The position numbers were made by a program, and so were the translations under genes. This document shows, in pieces, positions 40,996-48,934 of a stretch of DNA of 51,238 nt (its first letter is position 1; every line of letters begins with the position of its first letter). The stretch comes from Candidatus Caccousia avicola (GTDB lineage Bacteria; Bacillota; Clostridia; Oscillospirales; Acutalibacteraceae): the NCBI GenBank assembly GCA_018712435.1, contig DVGZ01000103.1, forward strand, positions 1 through 51,238. Reading direction: 5' to 3'. Below the pieces are notes generated by a model. It worked only from the letters and a program-made list of their open reading frames with translations, searched no databases and had not been told where the DNA came from.

Positions 40996-42156
40996 TTATT
41001 TCTTCACCATCACGTCGAGCAGCTTCTGCTTGAGCTCGTTTTCGATACGTCCGAGCTCGGCTTCCGCTTCGCGCCGCTTCTGGCGTCCCTCGTCCTGAAT
41101 GTGGATCACTTCGTCGAGGGTGGAAATCAGGGATTCGTTCGCGGTTTTGAGCGTTTCGATATCGACGATGCCGCGCTCCGATTCCTTGGCCGTCTCAATC
41201 GTCGCCATTTTCAGCGTCTGCGCGTTGCGGCGCAGCAGCTCGTTTGTCATGTCCGTGACCTCGCGCTGGGCCTCGGCGGCCTGCTGCGAGTGGGTGATGC
41301 CCATGGCCAGCACCATCTGGCTCTTCCAGAGGGGAATGGTGTTGACGAGCGTGGACTGGATTTTCTCCGACATCAGGGTGTCGTTGTTCTGCACCAGACG
41401 GATCTGCGGAGCCATCTGGATGGACACCATGCGGGTCAGCTCCAGATCGTGAATCTTCTTCTCAAAGCGGTTGCACATCGCGGCGAGGTCATTGGCCGCC
41501 TGCGCGTCCTCCGGCAAACCGGAGGCCTTGGCCTTCGCGGCCAGGGCGGGCAGATCCTCCTGCTGCACCTTTTGCAGCTTTTTCTTGCCCGCGAGAATAT
41601 ACATGGACAACTCCTTGAAATAGACCTTGTTCAGCTCATACATCTTGTCGAGCAGAGCCACGTCCTTCATGAGCTGCACCTGGTGGTTTTCCAGGCTCTC
41701 GCACACCTTGTTGATATTCGCTTCCGCCTTCTCGTACTTGGCGCGCATGTTGTTGAGCTTGTTGGAGGTCTTTTTGAAGAAGCTGAAAAAGCCCTTGTCT
41801 TCCTCCTCCACGTCGAAGTTGCGCAGCTCACCCACGATCCCGCTGAGCATGTCGCCCACCTCGCCGAGATCCTTTGTGCGCACGTTGTCCAGGGCGGTAC
41901 CGGAGAAATCAGCCATCTTTTTCTGCGCGCCCGCGCCGTATTGCAGCACAAGGGAGGTATTGGTCAGATCGATTTTCTGCGCGAAATCGTCCACCATCTT
42001 CTTTTCCTCCGGCGTCAGGTTGGAGTCGTCAAGGACGGGGGCTTCCTCCTCTTTCTTGGGGGCGGCCTGAAGCTCCTGCTTCGGCTCCTCCGTTTCCAGC
42101 GTCAGTGTGGGGGTGGGGTCCAGTTCCAGAGACACCTGGGGCATCTTGTCATCCAT
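40996..42156 (-). CDS. telA: TelA-family toxic anion resistance protein
   Basis: A 386-residue, highly helical cytoplasmic protein matching TelA (YceH). The acidic, Pro/Glu-rich first 50 residues are followed by long helices with SGTALDNVRTKDLGEVGDML (about 85-105), LWKSQMVLAMGITHSQQAA (about 270-290) and a charged end. It is associated with resistance to tellurite and to some antibiotics, though its biochemistry is unclear. It is transcribed with the xpaC-like gene 42 bases upstream; the two are paired in many Bacillota. Confidence 0.9.
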   Translation of the reverse strand: MDDKMPQVSLELDPTPTLTLETEEPKQELQAAPKKEEEAPVLDDSNLTPEEKKMVDDFAQKIDLTNTSLVLQYGAGAQKKMADFSGTALDNVRTKDLGEVGDMLSGIVGELRNFDVEEEDKGFFSFFKKTSNKLNNMRAKYEKAEANINKVCESLENHQVQLMKDVALLDKMYELNKVYFKELSMYILAGKKKLQKVQQEDLPALAAKAKASGLPEDAQAANDLAAMCNRFEKKIHDLELTRMVSIQMAPQIRLVQNNDTLMSEKIQSTLVNTIPLWKSQMVLAMGITHSQQAAEAQREVTDMTNELLRRNAQTLKMATIETAKESERGIVDIETLKTANESLISTLDEVIHIQDEGRQKRREAEAELGRIENELKQKLLDVMVKK

Positions 42157-42198
42157 CTTGCAAATCCTCCTCCCGCGGCGCGGCGCGCCGCCACTCTA

Positions 42199-43473
42199 CT
42201 ACAATTTCAGTTCAATTTGGGGATCGTCCTGCTCCTGTGCGGCGGACGTGTCCTTTTTCTTGAAATCCTTGCCGGTCAGTCCCTCGCGGGCGAACATCGC
42301 GCGCAGGACGGAGATATCGGCGGAAACGTCCATCGCGTCCTTCTCATACAGGCTGTCGAGCAGGTTCCGGAACGCCAGCACGATCGTGTCGAGCGTCTCC
42401 TCAATCTCGCGCTTGGCGCTGGCCAGCGTTTCGCCCTGCACGGGCTGGCCGTCAAACTCCCGGTACGCGTCCAGCAGCTTGAGCGTCGTGGGCAGGTAAT
42501 AATTCATAAAACGGCGGATTTCAGGCAGCTTCTCCGGGTTATGCTCCACCACGGCGAAAATGTGAATGCCGATATCCTCCATCTCGTCCAGCCGGCGGGA
42601 AACCGCCTCGCCGGGGATCGCGTCGTTCGCCTCATGAATCCGGCGGATATAGGAGCGGCCCTCCTCGATGGCCTCGTCGAGATCCTTGTTTCCGGTATCC
42701 ACCGGGGCGCTCCGCGCGGCCTCGCGGTTTTCGCGCTCCATGCGCGACTGCTCCGCGCGCAGATACTGGCGGTACGTCTCCTCATTCGCCATAAAGGTGG
42801 TTCCGGCGCGGTCAATATGGCAATGCGGGAACCAGCCCCGCACAATCATCTTATTTAAATCGCGCAGCGTTTTTTTCTTCGAACGGCCCACCTGAGCAGC
42901 CAGCTGCTCCACCGTGCAGAAATCCGCGCGGCCAAGGCATTCGCAGTAGGCGCGGAACCGTTTGTGAAAGCTGCATCCCACCCCGCCGCTGATGATCCCC
43001 ACGGCGGACACCACAGCCAGCACGCCAAAAAACGCGGCCGGGAACGCCATGGGCGAAGCCCCCAGCATGGTGGCAAGCAAAAAAGCCACGCTCAAAAGAC
43101 TGAATATGGAACCGAACACGATTCCCAAAACCAGAAACGTGATCGATTTTGCCCTGGAAGGGGCGGGAAAACGGGGCTTTTCCTTCTTGCGGTTCGGGTT
43201 GAATTCCCGCTTCTGCGGCGCGGCGGGCTCCTGCCGGATAGGAGCAGCCTGAAACGGCGGCTCCACAGGGCCGGGAGTTGGGCCGGGGATCGGCCCGGAT
43301 CCGGGCTTGGGGGAATTCATTTTATCGATAGCATCATCCACGCCGCGGCGGATATCGTCCACGCTGCGCTTGATCTCGTCAAACGTCCGGGAATGGGTGA
43401 AGTCCTCGACGGCGTCGCGCACCGCCCGGCCTACATCCCGTCCCAGATCGGAAAAATCGGAATTTTTACTCAT
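42199..43473 (-). CDS. XpaC-like (5-bromo-4-chloroindolyl phosphate hydrolysis family) membrane protein
   Basis: A 424-residue protein of the XpaC/YceG type. Residues 1-50 are helical and charged. A Pro-rich linker follows (about 52-90), then two membrane helices at about 108-165 (ITFLVLGIVFGSIFSLLSVA and FPAAFFGVLAVVSAVGII). The rest is a cytoplasmic helical domain with CTVEQLAAQVGRSKKKTLRD, which resembles a winged helix. The ATG at 43473 follows GAAAGGG. The family name comes from an old phenotype; no enzyme activity is proven. It probably works with TelA. Confidence 0.85.
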   Translation of the reverse strand: MSKNSDFSDLGRDVGRAVRDAVEDFTHSRTFDEIKRSVDDIRRGVDDAIDKMNSPKPGSGPIPGPTPGPVEPPFQAAPIRQEPAAPQKREFNPNRKKEKPRFPAPSRAKSITFLVLGIVFGSIFSLLSVAFLLATMLGASPMAFPAAFFGVLAVVSAVGIISGGVGCSFHKRFRAYCECLGRADFCTVEQLAAQVGRSKKKTLRDLNKMIVRGWFPHCHIDRAGTTFMANEETYRQYLRAEQSRMERENREAARSAPVDTGNKDLDEAIEEGRSYIRRIHEANDAIPGEAVSRRLDEMEDIGIHIFAVVEHNPEKLPEIRRFMNYYLPTTLKLLDAYREFDGQPVQGETLASAKREIEETLDTIVLAFRNLLDSLYEKDAMDVSADISVLRAMFAREGLTGKDFKKKDTSAAQEQDDPQIELKL

Positions 43474-43543
43474 ACGCTGCTGACCCTTTCTCATTTCTTT
43501 TTATTATATCGTATTCATGGGCAAAGTACAAGACCCGGACACG

Positions 43544-44968
43544 TCACGCGCGCTCTCTCCCCACGACCACCGTGCCGCTGTCCAGCCACCGGTTGGAGCG
43601 AAGCCGCCACAGGAATACAAGGCCTTTGAGCGATAATTCACAGCACATTGCAATCCACATGCCCGTCAGGCCCAGCGAGCCGATGAGCAGGAGCGCAATC
43701 GGCAGACGCACGCCCCACATGGAGAGAAGGTTCGCGGCAAACGACCACTTCGTATCCCCCGCGCCGGAGAACGCGCCTGACGCCACGATCGACGCGGCAA
43801 ACAGCGGCTCCGCGAACGCTTCGATCCGCAGAACGGACGCGCCGAGACGCATCACGTCCACGTCGGGGGTGAACATGCCGATCAACGGCTCCGCGAACAG
43901 GAACATCAGAAGGCCCGTGCCCGTCATGATCGCCATGCCGAGCCATGTGCTCACGCGCGCAAAGCGCACCGCCATATCACGCCGCCCCGCGCCGATTGCC
44001 TGCCCGACCAGCGTGGTGGCGGCGGTGGAAACGCCGTATCCCGGCTGGTAGCACAGCGCTTCCGCCGTAACGGCGAGCGAGTTGGCCGCAACGGCCTGCG
44101 TGCCAAGACCGGCGACAATCACCGTGACGGCGATCTGCGCGCCGCAGGAAGCCGTGTGCGCCATTGCCTGCGGGATCGCGATGCGCACCATGGCCGAGAG
44201 ACAGGACTTGGTAAACCGGAATTTGTCGCGCAGATGGATTTGCAGCGGGAAGCCCCGGCGGAAAAAGCGCCGCAGAAACAAGAGGGCCACCAGCAGCGAA
44301 GCAAACGCCGACCCAAGCGCCGCGCCCGGCACGCCCAGCCCGGCTCCCGGCAGCCACAGCGTCATTCCGAACAGATGAGCTTCCCGGGAAGGATAAATCA
44401 GCACAAAATTGAAGATCGTGTTGAGAATGTTGAGGGTAATATTATAGAGCATCGGCGTGCGCGTATCCCCCATGCAGCGCAGAAGCGACGAGAGAAGATT
44501 GATCGCCATGAGGAACGGCATCGAGCAGCCGACGATCCGAAAATACCAGGACGCGTCCGACTGAATCGCCTTCTCCGCTCCCAGAAGCCCCGGCAGCGGA
44601 AACGACAGCCCCACGGCCAGCGCTCCCATAAACAGCCCAAACAGGACGTTGAACAGAAGCGACTCCCGCACCACGCCGCGAGCCTGTTCCGTCTCCCCGG
44701 CCCCGATGTGCTGGGCCACCTGCACGGCAAAGCCGATCGCCGCCGCGCCCAAAAGGCCGTTGAAAAGCCAGACGGAGCTGGACACCACGCCGACCGAAGC
44801 CGTCGCGTTCGGGCCCAGCGATCCGACCATGACGGTGTCGATATACTGAACCAATGTGAGCATGAGCTGCTGGACAATCGCGGGCCACGACAGCGCGAGG
44901 ACGGCGGAAATTTCCTCCCGCCGCGTCGGTGTGCGGCCCTCCTGAAGCAGCGCGGAAAATGAAACCAT
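43544..44968 (-). CDS. MATE-family efflux protein
   Basis: A 474-residue membrane protein with 12 predicted helices. It starts AVLALSWPAIVQQLMLTLVQ with YIDTVMVGSLGPNA, and the second half contains YQPGYGVSTAATTLVGQAIG. It belongs to a different sub-branch from the MATE gene at 36293, resembling the NorM/DinF-like group. CAGGAGGAG precedes the ATG at 44968. The substrate is unknown. It forms a separate unit between the xpaC-like gene and the sigma operon. Confidence 0.9.
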   Translation of the reverse strand: MVSFSALLQEGRTPTRREEISAVLALSWPAIVQQLMLTLVQYIDTVMVGSLGPNATASVGVVSSSVWLFNGLLGAAAIGFAVQVAQHIGAGETEQARGVVRESLLFNVLFGLFMGALAVGLSFPLPGLLGAEKAIQSDASWYFRIVGCSMPFLMAINLLSSLLRCMGDTRTPMLYNITLNILNTIFNFVLIYPSREAHLFGMTLWLPGAGLGVPGAALGSAFASLLVALLFLRRFFRRGFPLQIHLRDKFRFTKSCLSAMVRIAIPQAMAHTASCGAQIAVTVIVAGLGTQAVAANSLAVTAEALCYQPGYGVSTAATTLVGQAIGAGRRDMAVRFARVSTWLGMAIMTGTGLLMFLFAEPLIGMFTPDVDVMRLGASVLRIEAFAEPLFAASIVASGAFSGAGDTKWSFAANLLSMWGVRLPIALLLIGSLGLTGMWIAMCCELSLKGLVFLWRLRSNRWLDSGTVVVGRERA

Positions 44969-44988
44969 CAAAACTCCTCCTGAATAAT

Positions 44989-45057
44989 CAAAGGGGACTC
45001 CGCCCCCTTTGCAATCCCCCGGCAAGCCTTTTGAAAAAGGCTTGAGCGAAAACTTCA
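44989..45057 (-). repeat. Dispersed two-part repeat, copy 4 (most complete)
   Basis: On the plus strand: AAAGGGGAC TCCG CCCCCTTT (44989-45010), then GCAAGCCTTTTGAAAAAGGC and TTGAGCGAAAACTT (45022-45054). Both hairpins of the unit are present. It lies upstream of the MATE gene. Confidence 0.72.
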
Positions 45058-45180
45058 CGCGGCTTCGCCGGGGACACCGCTATTATAGCAAAGCCGGGCG
45101 GCACGGTGCAAGGGAATCCACGCAAAAGAGCGCGGCCCGATATAACCGGAGCCGCACTCTTTCTTGTTCTTTTGCGATTT

Positions 45181-46152
45181 TTATGTCCCGGACGTAAAAT
45201 ACGCCGCCGACGTCACCGCGTCATAGGTCTCCTGCGCCGTCATGCCTTTGCAGACATACTCCGCGACGAAATCCCCGCACAGTACGCCGAAGCGCATGGT
45301 CCCCTCCTCCGGCTCCCGCCGCACTTTCAGCACGGAAACGCTCAACTCCTCCGCCGTGAAAATGGGATTTTCCACGCGGGACTGCCGATCTGCCGGAACG
45401 CTTTCCGCAAGCGGCAGGCCGCACAGAGTCAGATCATAGGTTTCCGGTTCGTCCACCGACACCAGACGATCGCGCTGTTCCGATGTCACAGCGGACACGC
45501 GTACCGATAATTCACCGCTGGTTCCGGTGCAGAGAAGCGTCAGAACCGTTCCGCTTTCCAAAGTCTCCTGGTATGCCGTTTCCTCGGGCAGCGCTTCCTG
45601 CGAAGCGGGAAGCAGCGCGCCCAGCTCCGCGACCGCGCGGGCTTCCTCTCCCGTCAGAGGAGAAGAACTGCTGCGAACCGCGCCGGCATCGTTTTGCGCC
45701 TGCTCCGTGTCCGCATAGGTTTCCGGCGCCATCATGGCCAGAGCGGCGTCAGGTTCCGCCTGCTTGGGGGAAATCGCGTCCGCTCTGTCCGCCGTCTCCC
45801 CGCTGGCTCCGGCAGCTTCCCCGGAACCCCCGGCGGTTTCTCCCTCCTGTGCTCCGGCGGTGGCTGCATAGGGTGCGGCAGCATCGGCCGCCCCCTGCGT
45901 CTGCACCGTCTCCTCCGAAACAGCGGGCAGATCGGTGGTTTGCCCCTGCCAGGCGAACAGCGCCGCCACGGCTACCAACGCACAGCAGCAAAGAGCCACG
46001 GCGGGACGCAGATATTGGGGAGCGCGGCGCGGCGCTTTTTGTTTCGTGAGACGCTCCACCAGGGCGTCGCGCGTTTTCGTTTCCGGCGTCCAGGAGGATG
46101 CCGCGGCATGGTAACGCGCACGCAGCTTCTCGTCAAATTCCCGTTCGGTCAT
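45181..46152 (-). CDS. Putative anti-sigma factor (single-pass membrane protein)
   Basis: A 323-residue protein. Residues 1-45 are cytoplasmic and charged (MTEREFDEKLRARYHAAASS). One membrane helix is at about 50-67 (VALCCCALVAVAALFAW). A long Ala/Gly/Glu/Thr-rich linker follows (about 70-160), then an extracellular domain with no family I recognise. It starts at the last base of the sigma-factor stop (TAATG), so the two are translationally coupled. This arrangement, with a short cytoplasmic head and extracellular sensor, is typical of anti-sigma factors. Confidence 0.7.
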   Translation of the reverse strand: MTEREFDEKLRARYHAAASSWTPETKTRDALVERLTKQKAPRRAPQYLRPAVALCCCALVAVAALFAWQGQTTDLPAVSEETVQTQGAADAAAPYAATAGAQEGETAGGSGEAAGASGETADRADAISPKQAEPDAALAMMAPETYADTEQAQNDAGAVRSSSSPLTGEEARAVAELGALLPASQEALPEETAYQETLESGTVLTLLCTGTSGELSVRVSAVTSEQRDRLVSVDEPETYDLTLCGLPLAESVPADRQSRVENPIFTAEELSVSVLKVRREPEEGTMRFGVLCGDFVAEYVCKGMTAQETYDAVTSAAYFTSGT

Positions 46153-46640
46153 TATCCGTCCTCCTTTTCCATCATTTCCCTGAGCATCTGCCGCGCCCGC
46201 ATCAGCTGCACGCGCACAGTCGTCTCGCGGCGGCGCAGAAGCCGTGCGATCTCCGCTGTGGGCAGATCCTCATAATAGAACAGGTGAATCACCGCGCGGT
46301 ACTGCTCCGGCAGCCGCCGGAGATACGATTCCATGGAGCCGTCCGAGGGATTGTCCTCCGTCGGCAGCGTCTCGTCAAGCGGGACGGTGCGGCGGCGGAA
46401 GGACGAGCCCCAAAAGCTCTTCATACAGTTGAGCGTCACGCGCAGAAACCACGCCTTCGCGTGGTCCGGGCTTTCAAACGCCGGTCTTGTGCGCAGATAA
46501 CGCAGGAAAACCTCCTGGTAAATGTCGTCCGCGTCCGCCCTGCTGCCGGTCTTGGCATAGGCCAGACGGTATACGGTGTCGCCATATTGCCCGACTGCCT
46601 CCTCCGGCGTCGGGGCGCGGTATGCCGCAGGCTGATCCAT
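46152..46640 (-). CDS. ECF sigma factor
   Basis: A 162-residue sigma-70-family regulator. Region 2 (about residues 15-80) has DADDIYQEVFLRYLRT, the core-binding and -10-recognition helices. Region 4 (about 105-160) has LPEQYRAVIHLFYYEDLPTA and a helix-turn-helix, TAEIARLLRRRETTVRVQL. The ATG at 46640 follows GGAGGC. It is coupled to the anti-sigma gene. A possible ECF-type promoter lies just upstream (46690-46717), followed by an IS200-like element. Confidence 0.88.
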   Translation of the reverse strand: MDQPAAYRAPTPEEAVGQYGDTVYRLAYAKTGSRADADDIYQEVFLRYLRTRPAFESPDHAKAWFLRVTLNCMKSFWGSSFRRRTVPLDETLPTEDNPSDGSMESYLRRLPEQYRAVIHLFYYEDLPTAEIARLLRRRETTVRVQLMRARQMLREMMEKEDG

Positions 46641-46689
46641 CCTAACGGATGCCTCCTTCTTTGCGCCGCGCGATCCTGTTCTGATCGGA

Positions 46690-46717
46690 ATACCGCGGCG
46701 CTCCCTCAAATGTTACA
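46690..46717 (-). promoter_or_regulatory. Possible ECF-type autoregulatory promoter
   Basis: On the minus strand TGTAAC (46712-46717) and CGGTAT (46690-46695) are 16 bases apart. ECF promoters often have an AAC-type -35 and a CGT-like -10. It lies between the IS end and the sigma gene. Support is limited. Confidence 0.35.
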
Positions 46718-46731
46718 TATCATCATAATCA

Positions 46732-47444
46732 AAACCACTAGTAAACTAGTGGTTTGCTCAGACCCCAGAGGGGTCAGTACTTGCTGACCCCTGAAAGGGG
46801 TACTGAGGGTTTGTCATCGCATCACTACTACAGGCAGCCGCTAAAAGCGGCTGTTCATTTTTGCCTACTTTTTCTTGCTACCCGTAAACGGGTCCATGTA
46901 CTCCTTGAGAGAGATTTGGTCACTTGCCAAATCTTCTTCCAACTGGTTCCGGATATACTCCTGGATCATTTTTGCATTTTTGCCTACCGTATCCACGAAA
47001 TATCCTCTGCACCAGAAATTTCGGCTCCCATATTTGTACTTCAAATTGGCGTGTCTGTCGAAAAGCATCAGTGCGCTTTTACTCTTGAGCGTCCCCACAA
47101 ACTGTGCTATACTCATATACGGCGGGATACTCACTAAAATATGAATATGATCCGGGCACGCCTCTCCCTCAATGATTTCTACTTTCATCTCCTTGCACAG
47201 CTTTTTGAAAATCTCGATGATGTCTCTGCGTAATGCTTTGTATATTACTTTTCGGCGATACTTCGGTGCGAACACCAGATGATATTCACACCGATAGCTG
47301 GAGTGCGCTGTATGTTTTACTTCATTTTTCATTTGCATAAAACCTCCTTGCTCTTTCGTGATGCGGTTGCCAAACCATCTTGATTGTAGCATGGAGGTTT
47401 TATTTGCCAAGGCTTTTTTATTTACCCCTGGTTGAACCAGGGGT
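46732..47444 (-). mobile_element. IS200-like insertion element (tnpA only)
   Basis: The one-gene element is bounded by hairpins. Upstream of tnpA is ACCCCTGGTT / AACCAGGGGT (47424-47444). Downstream is AAACCACTAGT / ACTAGTGGTTT (46732-46755), plus nested subterminal hairpins (GACCCC/GGGGTC near 46760-46775 and AGGGGTCAG/CTGACCCCT near 46771-46795). There are no long terminal inverted repeats or target duplication, as expected for IS200/IS605. Exact ends are not proven. Confidence 0.75.
46865..47338 (-). CDS. tnpA: IS200/IS605 family transposase TnpA
   Basis: A 157-residue Y1 HUH transposase. The HUH motif is DHIHILVS (His-U-His, about residues 62-69), and the catalytic Tyr lies in KMIQEYIRNQ (about residue 127). 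The rest (CEYHLVFAPKYRRKV, NFWCRGYFVDTVG) matches the family. It cuts single-stranded DNA and mobilises the element. The ATG at 47338 or 47332 follows GGAGG. There is no accessory tnpB/IscB gene, so it is the IS200 type. The gene looks intact. Confidence 0.93.
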   Translation of the reverse strand: MQMKNEVKHTAHSSYRCEYHLVFAPKYRRKVIYKALRRDIIEIFKKLCKEMKVEIIEGEACPDHIHILVSIPPYMSIAQFVGTLKSKSALMLFDRHANLKYKYGSRNFWCRGYFVDTVGKNAKMIQEYIRNQLEEDLASDQISLKEYMDPFTGSKKK

Positions 47445-47473
47445 TTTGTTAAGCCTAAAGGCAGCAAGAAAAC

Positions 47474-47505
47474 GGACGGACGCCTTTTCGGCGTTCCGCC
47501 CGCCC
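47474..47505 (-). terminator. Terminator after the small Cys protein gene
   Basis: CGGACGCC / GGCGTTCCG (one bulge) with loop TTTTC, followed by TTTTC on the minus strand. Confidence 0.65.
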
Positions 47506-47507
47506 TG

Positions 47508-47732
47508 TCAAAGCTTGAAATCGTCCGGATCGTATTCCCGCAGCGGCGGCGGGGCAAACGGCTTGCGCTTGAGCGGGTCATACGAAAATTTCCGGCACGA
47601 GCCGTCCGGTTCCAGGTTTAGGCCCACCTTGCACACGACGGCCCCGTCAAAATCCGAGCCAAACCGGCAATATACGCAGTCTGTCTCGATCTTGTCCCCG
47701 AAATAATCCTTTTTCTTTCTGTGAAACAGCAA
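47508..47732 (-). CDS. Small conserved-looking protein with four Cys (TTG start)
   Basis: A 74-residue protein, taken from TTG at 47732 because AAGGAGGG lies 6-8 bases before it; the in-frame ATG at 47786 has no site and would add 18 unlikely residues. It begins LLFHRKKKDYFGDKIETD. Four Cys follow: DCVYCRFG (CxxC), VVCKVG and SCRKF, then YDPLKRKPFAPP and the end DPDDFKL. The Cys pattern suggests a zinc or Fe-S site. I recall similar short proteins in related gut Clostridia but no known function. Confidence 0.65.
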   Translation of the reverse strand: MLFHRKKKDYFGDKIETDCVYCRFGSDFDGAVVCKVGLNLEPDGSCRKFSYDPLKRKPFAPPPLREYDPDDFKL

Positions 47733-47937
47733 GGGGGCTCCCTCCTTCTCGTCCGTGCGCGGCCTTTCCGCTTGTGTTCTATTCATTATAGCATCCCGCC
47801 GCCCGAAATGCCAGCCCTATTTGTGCCTTGTCCCCAGTCTTTCTCTGTGATACCATACCGTTAGAAATTTTCCTCTTTTCGGCCAGGCACAGACAGGGAA
47901 AAACCAGAAAATGGAAACACAGTCAGGGGGGCTTTTT

Positions 47938-48600
47938 ATGGAATATCCGCTCATCCGCTCCCGCCGGAAAACGGTGGGGATCTATATCCGTCCGGACGGC
48001 TCATTCGAGGTGCGCGCTCCGCTTCGCCTGTCCAAAGCGCGGATCGACGAATTTGTGCGCGCAAAAGAGGACTGGATCCGGGAAAAATCCGCGCTGGTAC
48101 GCGAGCGGGGAGAAGAACGACACCGGGAAGCGCAGGCCATGCCGCAGACGCTTCCGCTCCTCGGAGCGGAACGTCCCATCCTTCCCGGATCTCCCGCCCG
48201 CTTGGAGGACGGCTCCTTTGTCCTGCCCGGCCCCGGCCCGCTGGAGGTGCGCGCACAGGCCGCCGCCGTCTGCCGCGCGCTGGCAAAGGATACGCTTCCC
48301 GGACGCGTCTCGTACTGGGCACAGCAAACCGGCCTTTTCCCCACCTCGGTGCGCATCGGCTCCGCCCGCACCAGCTGGGGCTGCTGCTCCGGCAAAAACG
48401 CCGTCACCCTGTCTTGGCGGCTCATCACCGCTTCCCCCGCCTGCATCGACTATGTCATTGTCCATGAGTTGTGCCACACCGCGGAGCACAACCACTCTCC
48501 GCGCTTCTGGGCGCGCGTCGCTTCCTTTCTCCCGGACTGGAAGGAGCGCCGCGCGGAGCTTGCCGTCCTCGCGCAGGAGCTGACGCGGAGAAATTTCTGA
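47938..48600 (+). CDS. YgjP-like metallopeptidase-fold protein (DUF45)
   Basis: A 220-residue protein of the YgjP/SprT-like zinc group. The start IRSRRKTVGIYIRPDGSFEV is typical. The zinc site HELCHTAEHNHSPRFW (about residues 179-194) shows HExxH and the later His, and TSWGCCSGKNAVTLSWRL precedes it as usual. Members are presumed proteases, with links to nucleotide-triphosphate and DNA maintenance, unproven. The ATG at 47938 is preferred since AGGGGG lies 7 bases upstream; an in-frame ATG at 47911 has a poorer site. Confidence 0.88.
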   Translation: MEYPLIRSRRKTVGIYIRPDGSFEVRAPLRLSKARIDEFVRAKEDWIREKSALVRERGEERHREAQAMPQTLPLLGAERPILPGSPARLEDGSFVLPGPGPLEVRAQAAAVCRALAKDTLPGRVSYWAQQTGLFPTSVRIGSARTSWGCCSGKNAVTLSWRLITASPACIDYVIVHELCHTAEHNHSPRFWARVASFLPDWKERRAELAVLAQELTRRNF

Positions 48601-48617
48601 AACCGCCGCCGGATACC

Positions 48618-48646
48618 TTGACAAACCAGGAAAACTCCTGTAATAT
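48618..48646 (+). promoter_or_regulatory. Sigma-A promoter of the XRE operon
   Basis: A perfect TTGACA (48618-48623) and TAATAT (48641-48646) are 17 bases apart. Confidence 0.85.
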
Positions 48647-48675
48647 GAAGGTAGCTTCACATGAAGTTTCCTTCA
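48646..48675. promoter_or_regulatory. Tandem palindromic operators before the XRE gene
   Basis: Two 14-base palindromes, TGAAG-GTAG-CTTCA (48646-48659) and TGAAG-TTTC-CTTCA (48662-48675), start 16 bases apart. The first begins at the -10 box and both cover the start region. This is a likely autoregulatory site for the XRE protein. Confidence 0.75.
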
Positions 48676-48703
48676 TGTTTTTGATGGAGAGAGGAGGGAT
48701 GGA

Positions 48704-48934
48704 GTGAACAACCGGGTTCGCGAGCTGCGCAAGGAGAAGGGCCTGACGCAGCAGCAGCTGGCAGAGCGCGTCCACGTCTCGTCGCGCACGATCATATCTC
48801 TGGAACAGGGGCAGTACAACCCATCCCTTCTGCTGGCGTACCGGATCGCGCTGGAATTCGGCACGACCATTGAGGAGCTGTACTGCCTGCGGGAGAATTT
48901 GAAGCTGGAGGAGGAGAAGTATGAAAGCATCTGA
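48704..48934 (+). CDS. XRE-family transcriptional regulator
   Basis: A 76-residue, single-domain helix-turn-helix repressor beginning at GTG 48704, with GAGGAGG 8 bases upstream. QQQLAERVHVSSRTIISLEQ (about residues 16-35) is the DNA-recognition helix pair, and NPSLLLAYRIALEFGTTIEE completes the fold. It overlaps the membrane protein gene by 14 bases. Short regulators of this type paired with a four-helix membrane protein are common in Bacillota; the signal is unknown. Confidence 0.9.
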   Translation: MNNRVRELRKEKGLTQQQLAERVHVSSRTIISLEQGQYNPSLLLAYRIALEFGTTIEELYCLRENLKLEEEKYESI

